A stretch of 64,000 nucleotides of DNA from Betaproteobacteria bacterium Ga0077527 (GTDB taxonomy: Bacteria > Pseudomonadota > Gammaproteobacteria > Burkholderiales > SG8-41). Shown here in pieces: positions 53,783 to 62,799 of the stretch. Location: contig LNDW01000021.1 in assembly GCA_001464815.1 (NCBI GenBank), forward strand, positions 206,323 through 270,322, in the 5' to 3' direction. How positions within the stretch are numbered: the stretch's first letter is position 1; the number at the start of each line of letters is the position of its first letter. The notes beneath the pieces were generated by a model, which saw only the letters and a list, made by a program, of their open reading frames with translations, had not been told where the DNA came from and made no database searches. The translations under genes and the position numbers were made by a program.

Positions 53783-55188
53783 ACCTGCTGCCGCGTTCGC
53801 TGTTCGCGCGCCTGACGCTGGTGCTGCTCGGCGGCCTGCTCACCGCGCAACTGCTCAGTTTTGCCATCCACATGCACGACCGCGGCGAGCTGCTGGCGCA
53901 GGCGGGCGGCATGCAGTCGGCGCAGCGTATCGCCGACATCGTGCGCCTGCTCGACACGCTGCCGGCGTCCGAGCGGCAGCGGATCGTCAAGGTGCTGGCG
54001 GCGCCGCCGTTGATGGTGAGCCTGGCACAGTCGCCGCTGAAGCCGGCCGATGCCGGCGATGAAGATGCCGCGCGGGCACAGATTTTTGCCTCTCTGCTGC
54101 GCCGTTACCTCGGCGGGGATCGCGACATCGTGGTCGGCATGGCCGCCGCTGTGCCCGGCAAGGGTGGTGGCGCCATGCGCGGCCCGAAATGGATGGCACA
54201 GGAAGGTGAGGCCTGGTCGCCGCCGATGATGCGCCACGGCGGCAGCGGTGGCGGCGGACTGAGTTTCGTCGCCCAGGTCGCGCTGATGGACGGCACCCTG
54301 GTTACCTTCGACGCGCGCACCCCGCAGGCCACCGAGCACTGGCCGTTGCGGCTCGCCGGCAGCATCGCCGTGCTGCTGGTCGCGGTGGTGCTGGTTTCGC
54401 TGTTTGCCGTGCGCTGGGTCACCCGGCCGCTGCGCACGCTCGCCGGAGCCGCGGAAGAGCTGGGCCGCAACATCCACCGCCCGCCGCTGGCCGAGACCGG
54501 GCCGCTTGAGGTGGCACAGGCGGCGCGTGCCTTCAACACCATGCAGTCGCGACTCGCTGCTTATCTGCGAGAGCGCACCCAGGTACTGGCGGCGATGTCG
54601 CATGACTTGAAGACGCCGATTACGCGACTGCGTCTGCGCGCGGAGCTGCTTGAAGATCCGAGGCTGCGCGACAAATTCGACCATGATCTGCAGGAAATGG
54701 AGTCGATGGTGTCTTCGGCACTGGATTTCCTGCGCGGCATGGACAACGGTGAACCGCTGCAGCCAGTGGACATCAATGCCCTGCTTGAAAGCCTGCGCAC
54801 CGATCTTGCTGAAACAGGCGGTGTGGTCGCCATTGAGGGTCTTGCTGCAGCGCCTTTTAACGGTCGCCCGCAGGCGCTCAAGAGCGCTTTCACCAACCTG
54901 CTGGAAAACGCGATCAAGTATGGCGAAGCGGCGCGTGTGGTGGTCGAAGATGGCCCGGAAAGACTGCAGATCCGGGTGCTGGATGAAGGCCCCGGCCTCC
55001 CGGCCGATCAACTGGAAAAGGTATTCGAGCCTTTTTATCGCGTCGAAGGTTCACGCAACCGCGAGACCGGCGGCACCGGCCTTGGACTGGCCATCGCGAA
55101 GAACGTGGTTGAGCTGCATGGTGGAAGAATCTTGTTGTGCAACCGCGCAGAAGGCGGGCTTGAGGCAGAGGTTGTCTTGCCGCGATGA
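53779..55188 (+). CDS. Sensor histidine kinase
   Basis: 469 residues, GTG start overlapping the regulator gene. First helix [20 protein letters not shown]; a periplasmic domain of about 150 residues with a Met/Gly-rich patch ([24 protein letters not shown]), the second helix [24 protein letters not shown], the H box [13 protein letters not shown] with His275, N box [12 protein letters not shown], and G boxes DEGPGLP and GTGLGLAI. The Met/His patch of the sensor domain is compatible with copper sensing but does not prove it. Confidence 0.9.
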   Translation: MNLLPRSLFARLTLVLLGGLLTAQLLSFAIHMHDRGELLAQAGGMQSAQRIADIVRLLDTLPASERQRIVKVLAAPPLMVSLAQSPLKPADAGDEDAARAQIFASLLRRYLGGDRDIVVGMAAAVPGKGGGAMRGPKWMAQEGEAWSPPMMRHGGSGGGGLSFVAQVALMDGTLVTFDARTPQATEHWPLRLAGSIAVLLVAVVLVSLFAVRWVTRPLRTLAGAAEELGRNIHRPPLAETGPLEVAQAARAFNTMQSRLAAYLRERTQVLAAMSHDLKTPITRLRLRAELLEDPRLRDKFDHDLQEMESMVSSALDFLRGMDNGEPLQPVDINALLESLRTDLAETGGVVAIEGLAAAPFNGRPQALKSAFTNLLENAIKYGEAARVVVEDGPERLQIRVLDEGPGLPADQLEKVFEPFYRVEGSRNRETGGTGLGLAIAKNVVELHGGRILLCNRAEGGLEAEVVLPR

Positions 55189-55262
55189 ATATCCTTAAAC
55201 CGGTGTTAGTGCTTTGGATCATCCTTGTGGCAGGGATGATTCTGTCAACTGCGGAAGGATAA
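55185..55262 (+). CDS. Candidate 25-residue membrane microprotein
   Basis: ATG overlapping the kinase stop (ATGA), 25 codons then [23 protein letters not shown] followed by STAEG. It has a positive charge before one hydrophobic helix and a short acidic end, as in small regulatory membrane proteins such as MgrB-type kinase modulators, but with no sequence kinship to them. Coupling to the kinase gene would give it a ribosome without its own Shine-Dalgarno. Chance remains possible because it is so short. Confidence 0.45.
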   Translation: MNILKPVLVLWIILVAGMILSTAEG

Positions 55263-55291
55263 TTGATCAGTGGCTTTTTCGATGGCAATAC

Positions 55292-56656
55292 TCATGCTGC
55301 CAGTTGAGTGGTCATTGAGGAAATTGAAAGCCTGATCGTCACCAGCAGCCCGGCGCCGGCGACATTGCTGGCCACGACGCTGCCGCCATGAGCGCGTATC
55401 GCACTGTCGGCAATGGCAAGGCCCAGGCCAAAGCCATCGGCCGTCCGCTCTGCCTGGCCCCGATAAAACGCTTCGAAAATATGTTCAAGATCGCTTTCCG
55501 CGACCCCCTGGCCGTAATCCTTGATCTTGATTTCGATCTGATCGTTGGCGGCCGAATCCACGGTTAGTGAGACTTCGACCGCGCTTCCTTCAGCGGTATG
55601 GCGGACAGCGTTTCTGATGATGTTGTCTATGGCCCGCCTCAGCATCTCCGGGTTGCCATCGACAAAAACGCCAGAAATCTTTAGGAAGTGTACCTGGCGG
55701 TGCGAAAGCCAGGCTTCAAATCGAGCATCTTCGGCCACGTCTTCGATCAGCTCGGCAAGATCGAATGATTCACGAGGCATTTGAGCGCAACCGTTTTCAA
55801 GTCGCGCAAGTGTCAGCGTTTCACCCAGCATTTTGTCGAGCCGTTCAGCTTCTTTTTCAATACGGATCAGCGAGATTCCCAGCTTGCTGTCATCCTGTCG
55901 GGCAAGCCCGACTGCTGCGTGAAGCCTGGCGAGTGGTGAGCGAAATTCATGCGAGATGTCACGAAGCAGCCTTTTCTGCGTGGCGAGCAGGATTTCCAGC
56001 CGGTGCACCATGCGGTCGAAATCGCCACCGAGGTCGGCAATTTCGTCGCGGCGTTTGCCGATACGGCTAGCCACCCGTGTGTCGAGCGCACCCGCCGCCG
56101 CGGCGTTGAATGCCCAGCGCAGGCTGTGTATTGGTCGCGTCAGGTAATAAGCGAGTGCTGCGCTGACCGCAGCGCTGGCCAATGTACCCATCAGCAATAA
56201 CACCCATAGTGGCGGGCGATTGTCCGGCGGTTGCGGCGCGAGTGCGAGCGGAATGAACAGCAGCAGTCTACCGTCCACCGGTGTCGCCACCCTGAGGGCA
56301 CCGCTGGCCTGGTCGCTGTCTTGCGTCAACTGTCTGGCCCGTGCCAGCGCGTCAGCGGGCGGCTCGCGTTGCAGGATGTCCTGTCCAGCTTCGTTGATGG
56401 CATACAGGGGCGGCACCATGCCCACGTTTGTGGAGGCCTCGGCCATCCATTCGCGCAGCGCCTGGGCGCCACCATGGCGCAGAAGCGAAGCCGCCATCTC
56501 CAAGACGAACTTATGCCGCTTGTCGGCCGCCAGCACGCTATCCTTGGCCCTGATTTCCATGTCACCCAGCCATAGAGTGGTTACGCCGGTGCTGGCGACG
56601 GTGACGCCCAGCGTCAACCAGAACGCAAAAAAAAGCTTCCAGAATAATCTGCCCAC
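55292..56656 (-). CDS. cpxA: Sensor histidine kinase, CpxA-like
   Basis: 454 residues, close to E. coli CpxA (457). First helix FWKLFFAFWLTLGVTVAST; periplasmic domain about 30-150; second helix PPLWVLLLMGTLASAAVSAA; HAMP with LTRPIHSLRWAFNAAAAG; H box RDISHEFRSPLARL with His236 (CpxA has a very similar [12 protein letters not shown]); N box IDNIIRNAVRHT; G boxes KDYGQGVAE and GFGLGLAI. Partner regulator lies 4 bases upstream in the operon. A Cpx-type envelope-stress role is likely given the CpxR box at 57421. Confidence 0.85.
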   Translation of the reverse strand: MGRLFWKLFFAFWLTLGVTVASTGVTTLWLGDMEIRAKDSVLAADKRHKFVLEMAASLLRHGGAQALREWMAEASTNVGMVPPLYAINEAGQDILQREPPADALARARQLTQDSDQASGALRVATPVDGRLLLFIPLALAPQPPDNRPPLWVLLLMGTLASAAVSAALAYYLTRPIHSLRWAFNAAAAGALDTRVASRIGKRRDEIADLGGDFDRMVHRLEILLATQKRLLRDISHEFRSPLARLHAAVGLARQDDSKLGISLIRIEKEAERLDKMLGETLTLARLENGCAQMPRESFDLAELIEDVAEDARFEAWLSHRQVHFLKISGVFVDGNPEMLRRAIDNIIRNAVRHTAEGSAVEVSLTVDSAANDQIEIKIKDYGQGVAESDLEHIFEAFYRGQAERTADGFGLGLAIADSAIRAHGGSVVASNVAGAGLLVTIRLSISSMTTQLAA

Positions 56657-56660
56657 GGTG

Positions 56661-57338
56661 CTACTCCTTGATCAGGTGATACCCGGTGCCACGGACGGTG
56701 AGAATCATTCCGGCATCTTCCCCCAGTTTCTGGCGGATGCTGCTCAGGTGGACATCTATGCTGCGGTCGAAACGGGCGAGTTTGCGGCCGATCGCACGTT
56801 CGGAAATTACGTGCTTGTCCACCACACTGCCGGCTTTGCGCAGAAGCAGTTCGAGAATGTTGAATTCGGTGCTGGTCAGGCGCATCGGTTTGCCACGGAG
56901 TTCTACCCTGCGTTGAGCCGGCCACAATGAAAGTACGCCGGCGCAAAGTGCACGTGAGTCTGCCTGGGCTGGATGCAGGCGCCGCATGATCGCGCTGATC
57001 CTTGCCGAGAGTTCTCGGGGGGTGCAAGGCTTGTGTACGTAGTCGTCCGCGCCAAGCTCGAGGCCCAGTATGCGGTCGATGTCGTCACCGCGGGCGGTGA
57101 GCATGATCACCGGGACCTCACTTTTTTTCCTGATGTGCCGCAAGGCCTCAATGCCATCCATCACCGGCATGGTCACGTCAAGAACAATCAGATCGTGTTC
57201 GTGCTTGAGTGCGGCCTTGACTGCAGTGGAGCCGTCCAGGACGACGGAAACTGAAAAACCATCGCCGCAAAGGTATTCCTGCAGCAGTGACGCCAGCACA
57301 GCATCATCATCCGCCAGCAGTACCCTTGCTTTAGCCAT
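56661..57338 (-). CDS. cpxR: Response regulator, CpxR-like
   Basis: 225 residues, E. coli CpxR has 232. Receiver: LLADDDAVLASLLQEYLCGD, phospho-acceptor Asp54 (IVLDVTMPVMDG), Lys in DYVHKPCTPRE. The C-terminal winged helix includes LTSTEFNILELLLRKAGSVV and RSIDVHLSSIRQKLG, both closely like CpxR. The divergent gap has a box that fits the CpxR consensus, so autoregulation plus control of the export operon starting at 57504 is expected. Confidence 0.85.
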   Translation of the reverse strand: MAKARVLLADDDAVLASLLQEYLCGDGFSVSVVLDGSTAVKAALKHEHDLIVLDVTMPVMDGIEALRHIRKKSEVPVIMLTARGDDIDRILGLELGADDYVHKPCTPRELSARISAIMRRLHPAQADSRALCAGVLSLWPAQRRVELRGKPMRLTSTEFNILELLLRKAGSVVDKHVISERAIGRKLARFDRSIDVHLSSIRQKLGEDAGMILTVRGTGYHLIKE

Positions 57339-57420
57339 AGGTGGTGGTCGAGCCTGAAATAACCCGCGGGTTTGGTCGCGAGCTGGATGATAACGGCGTC
57401 CGTTACCGCGACACGTGGCG

Positions 57421-57435
57421 TTTACATATTTTTAC
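57421..57435 (-). promoter_or_regulatory. CpxR-type box GTAAA-N5-GTAAA
   Basis: The minus strand reads GTAAAAATATGTAAA, an exact match to the E. coli CpxR consensus of two GTAAA repeats 5 bases apart. It lies in the 165-base gap between cpxR (starts 57338, minus) and the export operon (57504, plus). Confidence 0.75.
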
Positions 57436-57503
57436 CTGATCCCTACCACGGCTTACGCGGTCAGCGATGACACTGGCCCCGAACATAGATCAACGGGGTC
57501 GCC

Positions 57504-58094
57504 ATGAATCGATTCAGCCGGTTCGGCAGCGCAGGTTTTTATCCGGCTGCAAGTTGTACCGTGAGCCTGCAGCGTGCCTGGTTCGCCAGGATATGGGCCG
57601 CTGTGATTGTGTCTGCGGCAGCATGCCTTGCATTGTCGCTGATGCCATGGGCCAGCATGGCTCATGCATCCCTGGCCAGTGAAGAGGGGCGGTCAGTCTT
57701 TGGGTTGGGTTCAGCCACTCCAATGCCAATGAATGCTGAACCATGTCCGGTTCAGGCCTTGAGCGACTTGCTGGATGCCGCGAAGTGGCGCGAACGCCAT
57801 GGCCTGGAGAGCCGCATCAATATCCCCGCAGTAGAGGCGGTGCTCAATGGTCATACATTGCCGGCGGAGGCAAAAAATGCTGCTGTTGGTGAGGGTGGTG
57901 CTTCGCCGACATGTAATGATGATATCGAATGGAAAATTTGGATGCATCGTTATCAGCTGGGTCTCATTGATTTGCCTTTGGCGGTCGATGGGTTGATCAG
58001 GCATTTATCGCTGCGGGAGTTACAGGTCCTTCGCGGCCCGGATTTTTCGGGTGGTGTTCTTGCGCTGAAGCCAGTGCATGAGGCTGGTGACTGA
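57504..58094 (+). CDS. Protein of unknown function heading an export operon
   Basis: 196 residues with an N-terminal hydrophobic segment (FARIWAAVIVSAAACLALSL) that may be an uncleaved anchor or signal peptide ending at MAHA. The rest is soluble and unremarkable, with two Cys (PCPVQAL, PTCNDD) that could pair in the periplasm. I do not recognise the family. Stop TGA overlaps the ATG of the permease by one base, so it belongs to the operon, probably under CpxR-like control. Confidence 0.65.
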   Translation: MNRFSRFGSAGFYPAASCTVSLQRAWFARIWAAVIVSAAACLALSLMPWASMAHASLASEEGRSVFGLGSATPMPMNAEPCPVQALSDLLDAAKWRERHGLESRINIPAVEAVLNGHTLPAEAKNAAVGEGGASPTCNDDIEWKIWMHRYQLGLIDLPLAVDGLIRHLSLRELQVLRGPDFSGGVLALKPVHEAGD

Positions 58095-59233
58095 TGTACG
58101 AAATCGGATTACGCATGCTGTTTGGCGAGCGCGCGAAATACGCGATGCTGGTCAGCGGTGTCTGTTTCGCCACCATACTGATGACACAGGGTCTGGCGCT
58201 GTTTTTCGGGATCCTGGGTTTTTCCTATGCCACCGCCACCAATATCCGCGCGCCGATTTGGGTGGTGGATCCGATGGTGCAACAGGTTGGTGACAACCAG
58301 CCGTTGCGAGACACCGATGTTGATCGGGTGCGTTCAGTGCCGGGCGTGGCCTGGGCCGCGCCGCTGTTTGTGGGTGGGGCCCAGGCAAAACTTCTGGGTG
58401 GCGGCGCGACCCAGCCGGTCACCCTGATCGGGCTCGATACCAGCACACTTGCTGGTGCGCCAACAAGGATCATCAAAGGCGACATCCTCGACCTGAGAAC
58501 GGGGCAGGGCGTGATCGTTGACGCCCGTTTCATCGAAATGATGCAGCAGACGCGTGGCGAGCGCCTTGCTGTGGGTGATGTCTTCGAAATGAACGATCGC
58601 CGGGCGCAGATCGTCGGCATCGCCAGTGTTGCCCAGGGCATGGGGGGCGCCACCTATGTCTTCACCACCTTTGACCGCGCCAAGGACTACGTGCCATCAC
58701 AACGAAAAATGATGACACATGTGCTTGTCGCAGCTTCCGAGGGTGTGGCGGTACCCCCTGTGCTCGCGGCAATCAAGGCACAGACTGGCCTTCAGGCGCT
58801 CACCGAAGCCCAGTTCAAGCGTATGAGTGCCAACTGGATGCTGCGTAACAGCCCGATTCCCTATGTGGTGGGTCTGATCGTCGGTATCGGCTTTGTGATT
58901 GGCCTCGGGGTATCAGGACAGACCTTCTACACCTTTGTGCTTGAAAACAGCCGTCATCTCGGCGCCCTGAAAGCAATGGGTGCCTCTGATTTAAAGATCA
59001 CCCTGATGATCGTCACGCAGGCCGCCATTGTCGGTTTTGTCGGGTTTGGCATTGGTGTTGGGGTGATGAGCCTGTTTTTCTCGATCCTGCCGGAAGGGCG
59101 GGCGCCCTTGATCCTTCTTTGGCAGATTCCGCTGATCGTATTCGCCGCCATCACGCTGATCTGCATGGCTGCGGCGGTGGTCAGTGTGTGGCGTGTTTCA
59201 AAAATAGAACCGGCCATAGTGTTCAGGGGCTAG
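58094..59233 (+). CDS. ABC transporter permease, FtsX/DevC type
   Basis: 379 residues, four helices: one near the N-terminus (AMLVSGVCFATILMTQGLAL) and three after residue 250 (YVVGLIVGIGFVIGLGVSGQ, TQAAIVGFVGFGIGVGVMSL, IPLIVFAAITLICMAAAVVS), separated by a large periplasmic domain with a MacB-PCD-like fold. The motif SRHLGALKAMGASDLKITLM is the usual coupling region. DevC/MacB-like systems extrude substrates from the periplasm through a fusion protein and outer membrane factor, both encoded next. Substrate unknown. Confidence 0.9.
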   Translation: MYEIGLRMLFGERAKYAMLVSGVCFATILMTQGLALFFGILGFSYATATNIRAPIWVVDPMVQQVGDNQPLRDTDVDRVRSVPGVAWAAPLFVGGAQAKLLGGGATQPVTLIGLDTSTLAGAPTRIIKGDILDLRTGQGVIVDARFIEMMQQTRGERLAVGDVFEMNDRRAQIVGIASVAQGMGGATYVFTTFDRAKDYVPSQRKMMTHVLVAASEGVAVPPVLAAIKAQTGLQALTEAQFKRMSANWMLRNSPIPYVVGLIVGIGFVIGLGVSGQTFYTFVLENSRHLGALKAMGASDLKITLMIVTQAAIVGFVGFGIGVGVMSLFFSILPEGRAPLILLWQIPLIVFAAITLICMAAAVVSVWRVSKIEPAIVFRG

Positions 59234-59245
59234 GGTCGGGGAAAT

Positions 59246-59971
59246 ATGACGTTCGATGTAATCAATGAAGAGACCGCGATTGATGTGCGCGGTGTCGGCA
59301 AATCCTTCAGCAACGGCGATCAGAGCACACTGGTGCTAAGGGGTGTCGATTTTTCGGTGCGACGGGGCGAGGTGATGTTCATCGTCGGTCCTTCTGGCTG
59401 CGGCAAAACCACGTTGCTGTCGATACTTTGCGGAACACTTCGTGCCGACCACGGTGAGGTTCATGCACTTGGCATGCCCCTGCATGCCATTCCCCAGCCT
59501 GAAGTGACCCAGTTTAGATCAAAAAATGTCGGATTCATTTTTCAGCAGTTCAATCTGCTGCCGACATTGACTGCCGCGGAGAACGTCGCCGTGCCCCTTC
59601 TGATCCAGGGCGTCCCCCTGGCCGAAGCAGTAAAGCGCGCTTCGCGCATGCTGGCCAGCGTGGGTATCTCTGAAAAGTCGGGCGAGCGCCCGAATCGGCT
59701 CTCAGGCGGACAGCAGCAACGGGTCGCCATTGCCCGGGCGCTGGTGCACGAGCCCCCGATAGTGGTGTGCGACGAGCCGACATCGGCGCTTGACTCGGCG
59801 TCGGGCCACCAGATCATGAAATTGCTGAGTGAAGTCGCACGGGATGCTTCACGTTCGGTGATCGTGGTGTCGCACGATCCGAGGATTTATGGATACGCGG
59901 ACCGTATTGCCGAGATGGAAGATGGCCGCATCCTGCGCGTCGGCGAGAGCCGGCATCATGTTTTGAACTGA
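59246..59971 (+). CDS. ABC transporter ATPase, LolD/DevA/MacB type
   Basis: 241 residues with full ABC motifs: Walker A GPSGCGKTT, Q loop FIFQQFNLLPTLTAAENVAV, signature LSGGQQQRVAIARALV, Walker B IVVCDEPTSALD, and the switch His in VVSHDPRIYGYADR. It powers the FtsX-type permease upstream, separated by 12 bases. Confidence 0.94.
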   Translation: MTFDVINEETAIDVRGVGKSFSNGDQSTLVLRGVDFSVRRGEVMFIVGPSGCGKTTLLSILCGTLRADHGEVHALGMPLHAIPQPEVTQFRSKNVGFIFQQFNLLPTLTAAENVAVPLLIQGVPLAEAVKRASRMLASVGISEKSGERPNRLSGGQQQRVAIARALVHEPPIVVCDEPTSALDSASGHQIMKLLSEVARDASRSVIVVSHDPRIYGYADRIAEMEDGRILRVGESRHHVLN

Positions 59972-59980
59972 ATCAGGGAG

Positions 59981-60880
59981 ATGATCTTGTTGCTGCGACG
60001 TGCCTCGGTCTGGATGGCTTTAATAGGAGTGTTGATCGTGATTTTCATGGTGCGCAAGACCACCGCGATCGATGCTACGCCACCACCACCGGCTTCACCA
60101 CCGGTGAAGCCATTCACGCGCAGCCTCTCCGCAGCAGGGATCGTGGAGTCGCTGCGCGAGAACACCAGCGTGGCCGCGCCTGCGACTTCACTGGTGCAGG
60201 CGGTATCGGTCAAAGTATGGGACGAGGTGCGCAAGGGCGCCCCGCTGTTCCAGCTGGATGACCGCGAGTTGCGGGCGCAGCTGGTCACCCAGCGCGCCGA
60301 TCTGCAGGTGCGGCAGGCCGAGCTGGCCAAGGCTCGCCAATTGCATGAGCGGGCGGAGCGTTTGCGCACGGAAGGTGGCGTCTCTCTGGAGGAAGCCGAC
60401 AGCCGGCATGACGAACTGGCCATCGCCAAGGCCCGGGTTGATGCCGCGGCAGCGGTGGTAGCGCAGACGCAGGTGCTGATAGAACGGTTGTTGGTGCGGG
60501 CGCCAGCGGATGGGGTGGTGCTGCAGATCAATACCAGGGCCGGTGAAGCCGTCAGTCCAGGATCAAGCACGCCGCCGATGTTGCTGGGGGCGATCCGGGA
60601 AATGCAGGTGCGCGCTGATGTTGATGAGCAGGTCGCACCGCGGGTACGCACGGGCAGCCGCGCGGTGGGTTTCCTCAAGGGCGATACCCGGAACCCCATA
60701 GCCATGGAATTCGTGCGTATTGAGCCCTATGTTGTGCCCAAACGCAGTCTCACCGGTGGCAGTACCGAGCGCGTGGATACCCGGGTGTTGCAGGTGATCT
60801 ATCGATTCCCGGCGGAGATGCGGCGCCCGGTTTATGTCGGTCAGCAGATCGATGTCTTCATTGAGGAAGCCGGATTGTGA
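59981..60880 (+). CDS. HlyD/DevB-family membrane fusion protein
   Basis: 299 residues: N-terminal helix (VWMALIGVLIVIFMV), a Pro-rich linker, then lipoyl half (TSLVQAVSVKVWDEVRKGAP, LFQLDDRELRAQLVTQRADL), a helical hairpin of about 75 residues and the second lipoyl half (APADGVVLQINTRAGEAVSP). It links the ABC permease to the outer-membrane channel next to it. The ATG follows AGGGAG immediately; a TTG at 59987 has better spacing and may be the true start. It overlaps the NodT gene (GTGA). Confidence 0.9.
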   Translation: MILLLRRASVWMALIGVLIVIFMVRKTTAIDATPPPPASPPVKPFTRSLSAAGIVESLRENTSVAAPATSLVQAVSVKVWDEVRKGAPLFQLDDRELRAQLVTQRADLQVRQAELAKARQLHERAERLRTEGGVSLEEADSRHDELAIAKARVDAAAAVVAQTQVLIERLLVRAPADGVVLQINTRAGEAVSPGSSTPPMLLGAIREMQVRADVDEQVAPRVRTGSRAVGFLKGDTRNPIAMEFVRIEPYVVPKRSLTGGSTERVDTRVLQVIYRFPAEMRRPVYVGQQIDVFIEEAGL

Positions 60881-62277
60881 AACGCCTGTGCCTCGGTTGC
60901 ACCGCGATGCTGCTGCCGGTGCTGACTGCCTGTACCACGCTCGGCTCCGACTTTGCCGCGCCTTCAGTAGAGGTCCCCGCCGCCTGGCGTCAGGGCGATA
61001 CGATCAACGTGGATCTGAACCTTTCGGGCTGGTGGCAAGCCTTTGGAGACGAAACCCTGAACGGATTGCAGGTCCGAGCCCGCGCCGCCAATTTCGATTT
61101 AAAAGCCGCGATCGCCAGGGTTGATGAAGTACGCGCGCAAGTGAATGTCGCAGGGGCGGATCGGTATCCAGCAATCAATGCCGTACCCAGCGCTGAACGC
61201 AGCCGAACTTCAGCCAACAGCGCCCAACTGATCGCCGGCAGGCCTTTGGTGCGTGATCGGCTGCGTGCACCAGTGGAGCTGAGTGTCACCCTTGATTTGT
61301 GGGGGGCCACCAAGCGCCAGATCGAGGCTTCGTTGGCGCAGCTCGACGGCGCTACAGTCGCTCGTGAAGCGGTGTGGCTGACGATCAGCACGGATCTCGC
61401 TGAAAACTATTTCAAGTTGCGGGCGCTCGATCTCGAAATCGCGGTGCTGGAGCGTACGCTTGCGCTGAACGATGAGGCCTTAACTGTGAGCGGATTGCGT
61501 CTGCGTGAGGGCATCGGCACCTTGGTTGATCTGACCCGTGTGCAAACCGAACTGGCCAATATTGAAGCCGAACTGATCGATACGCGCCGCCGCCGTGCCT
61601 TGCTGGAAAGCGCGATTGCGGTGTTATGCGGTGAACCTGCCTCCTTGTTCCGGATTGCCTACGATCCGCGGCCGCTGAGCGAGCCGCCGCGGATCCCGGC
61701 GGGCCTGCCTTCCGAGTTGCTGTTACGGCGGCCCGATGTCGCCGAGGCGGAATACACCGCCGCGCGCCGCTCGGCCGAAATCGGTGCCGCGAAGGCTGCT
61801 TTTTTGCCCTCGGTGAAGCTGACCGGTTCTGCGGGTTTCGAAAGCATTGAACTGAAGGATTTGCTGACCTGGGGCAGCAGGGCCTGGGCTTTTGGGCCCA
61901 GTGTCACGTTGCCGCTGTTTTCCGGAGGGCGTAATCAGGCCAACCTGCGCGCCGCCGAGGCACGGTATGAACAGGCGGTTGCGGCATATCGGCAATCAGC
62001 CATCGACGCGTTCCGCGACGTCGAAAACGCGCTGGTCGGCATCCGCGAGCATGGTGAACGCTATGTGATGCTCGAACGCGCTCAGGCCAGCGCACTGACC
62101 ACGGCGCGTCATTTCGAGCTGCGCGTCAAGGCGGGCCGGTCGGGCTTTCTGGATGCCCTGGAGGCTTATCGCAGCTGGCTGCAGGCTGAACGCGCCATGG
62201 CGGACGCGGCGGGACAGCGGCAACTCGCCGCCTTGCAGTTGATCAAGGCGCTAGGCGGGGGTTGGGATTCGCAATAG
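60877..62277 (+). CDS. NodT-family outer-membrane factor, lipoprotein
   Basis: 466 residues; GTG start overlapping the HlyD stop. Lipoprotein signal with LPVLTACTTLG, then SDFAAPSVEVPAAWRQGDT and SGWWQAFGDETLNGLQVRA, typical of NodT. Two OEP repeats; a conserved ELLLRRPDVAEAEYTAARRS element; and GPSVTLPLFSGGRNQANLRA. It completes a tripartite ABC exporter. Unlike the copper-block channel it has its own fusion protein and pump beside it. Confidence 0.93.
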   Translation: MKRLCLGCTAMLLPVLTACTTLGSDFAAPSVEVPAAWRQGDTINVDLNLSGWWQAFGDETLNGLQVRARAANFDLKAAIARVDEVRAQVNVAGADRYPAINAVPSAERSRTSANSAQLIAGRPLVRDRLRAPVELSVTLDLWGATKRQIEASLAQLDGATVAREAVWLTISTDLAENYFKLRALDLEIAVLERTLALNDEALTVSGLRLREGIGTLVDLTRVQTELANIEAELIDTRRRRALLESAIAVLCGEPASLFRIAYDPRPLSEPPRIPAGLPSELLLRRPDVAEAEYTAARRSAEIGAAKAAFLPSVKLTGSAGFESIELKDLLTWGSRAWAFGPSVTLPLFSGGRNQANLRAAEARYEQAVAAYRQSAIDAFRDVENALVGIREHGERYVMLERAQASALTTARHFELRVKAGRSGFLDALEAYRSWLQAERAMADAAGQRQLAALQLIKALGGGWDSQ

Positions 62278-62340
62278 CGGTTGCTGGAGCGACAAGAAAA
62301 ATTCTTACCTGACATCAACGTTATTTGAATTGGAGGCTGT

Positions 62341-62799
62341 ATGCGAAATCATCTGGTTGTCACCTTATCGCTATTTTTGTTTCTGCATTTATCCGGTTGT
62401 GGTTTCAAGCCCACAGCGGCTTCGCAGAGTAAAGTGCTTGATGTGCCATCGCTTGTTGTTCGGATAGCCTGCAAGGATTGTGATATTCCGTCAGAGGTTG
62501 TCAAGGCCCTGGAGGAGGGGTATGTCAAGGCGGCAATCAAGACTGGCAAAACAATCGATCCAAAGCGGGAGGCAGTGATCACGATCGGCACTTATTCGGC
62601 GCGGGGCATTTTGCGGTTTGCCGGCCCCTTGTCGATGATCCGGATTGATGAAATCAAAGCGGTGATGAGGGTTGGCCCGAGGGAATTTGTAATGGAAGAA
62701 TCGGCAAGAGTTCCGTTCAGGGGTATTGAATCCGTTGCAAGAAGAATTGGCGAAATCGCGGTGGAAAGGCTGGCGAGTGCGGAGGGCATCACCAGCTAG
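62341..62799 (+). CDS. Small lipoprotein of unknown function
   Basis: 152 residues: lipoprotein signal LFLFLHLSGCGF, then a mixed alpha/beta domain (VLDVPSLVVRIACKDCDIPS ... AVITIGTYSARGILRF ... MIRIDEIKAVMRVG ... SVARRIGEIAVERLASA). A Cys pair (CKDC) may form a disulfide. AATTGGAGG lies 7 bases upstream of the ATG. G+C content is visibly lower than in neighbouring genes. It begins 63 bases after nodT and might belong to the export operon. Family not recognised. Confidence 0.72.
   Translation: MRNHLVVTLSLFLFLHLSGCGFKPTAASQSKVLDVPSLVVRIACKDCDIPSEVVKALEEGYVKAAIKTGKTIDPKREAVITIGTYSARGILRFAGPLSMIRIDEIKAVMRVGPREFVMEESARVPFRGIESVARRIGEIAVERLASAEGITS

Noticed and set aside
57483..57493. ATAGATCAAC as an Fnr site before the export operon
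   Set aside because: Only one half site is present; the other half has no match.
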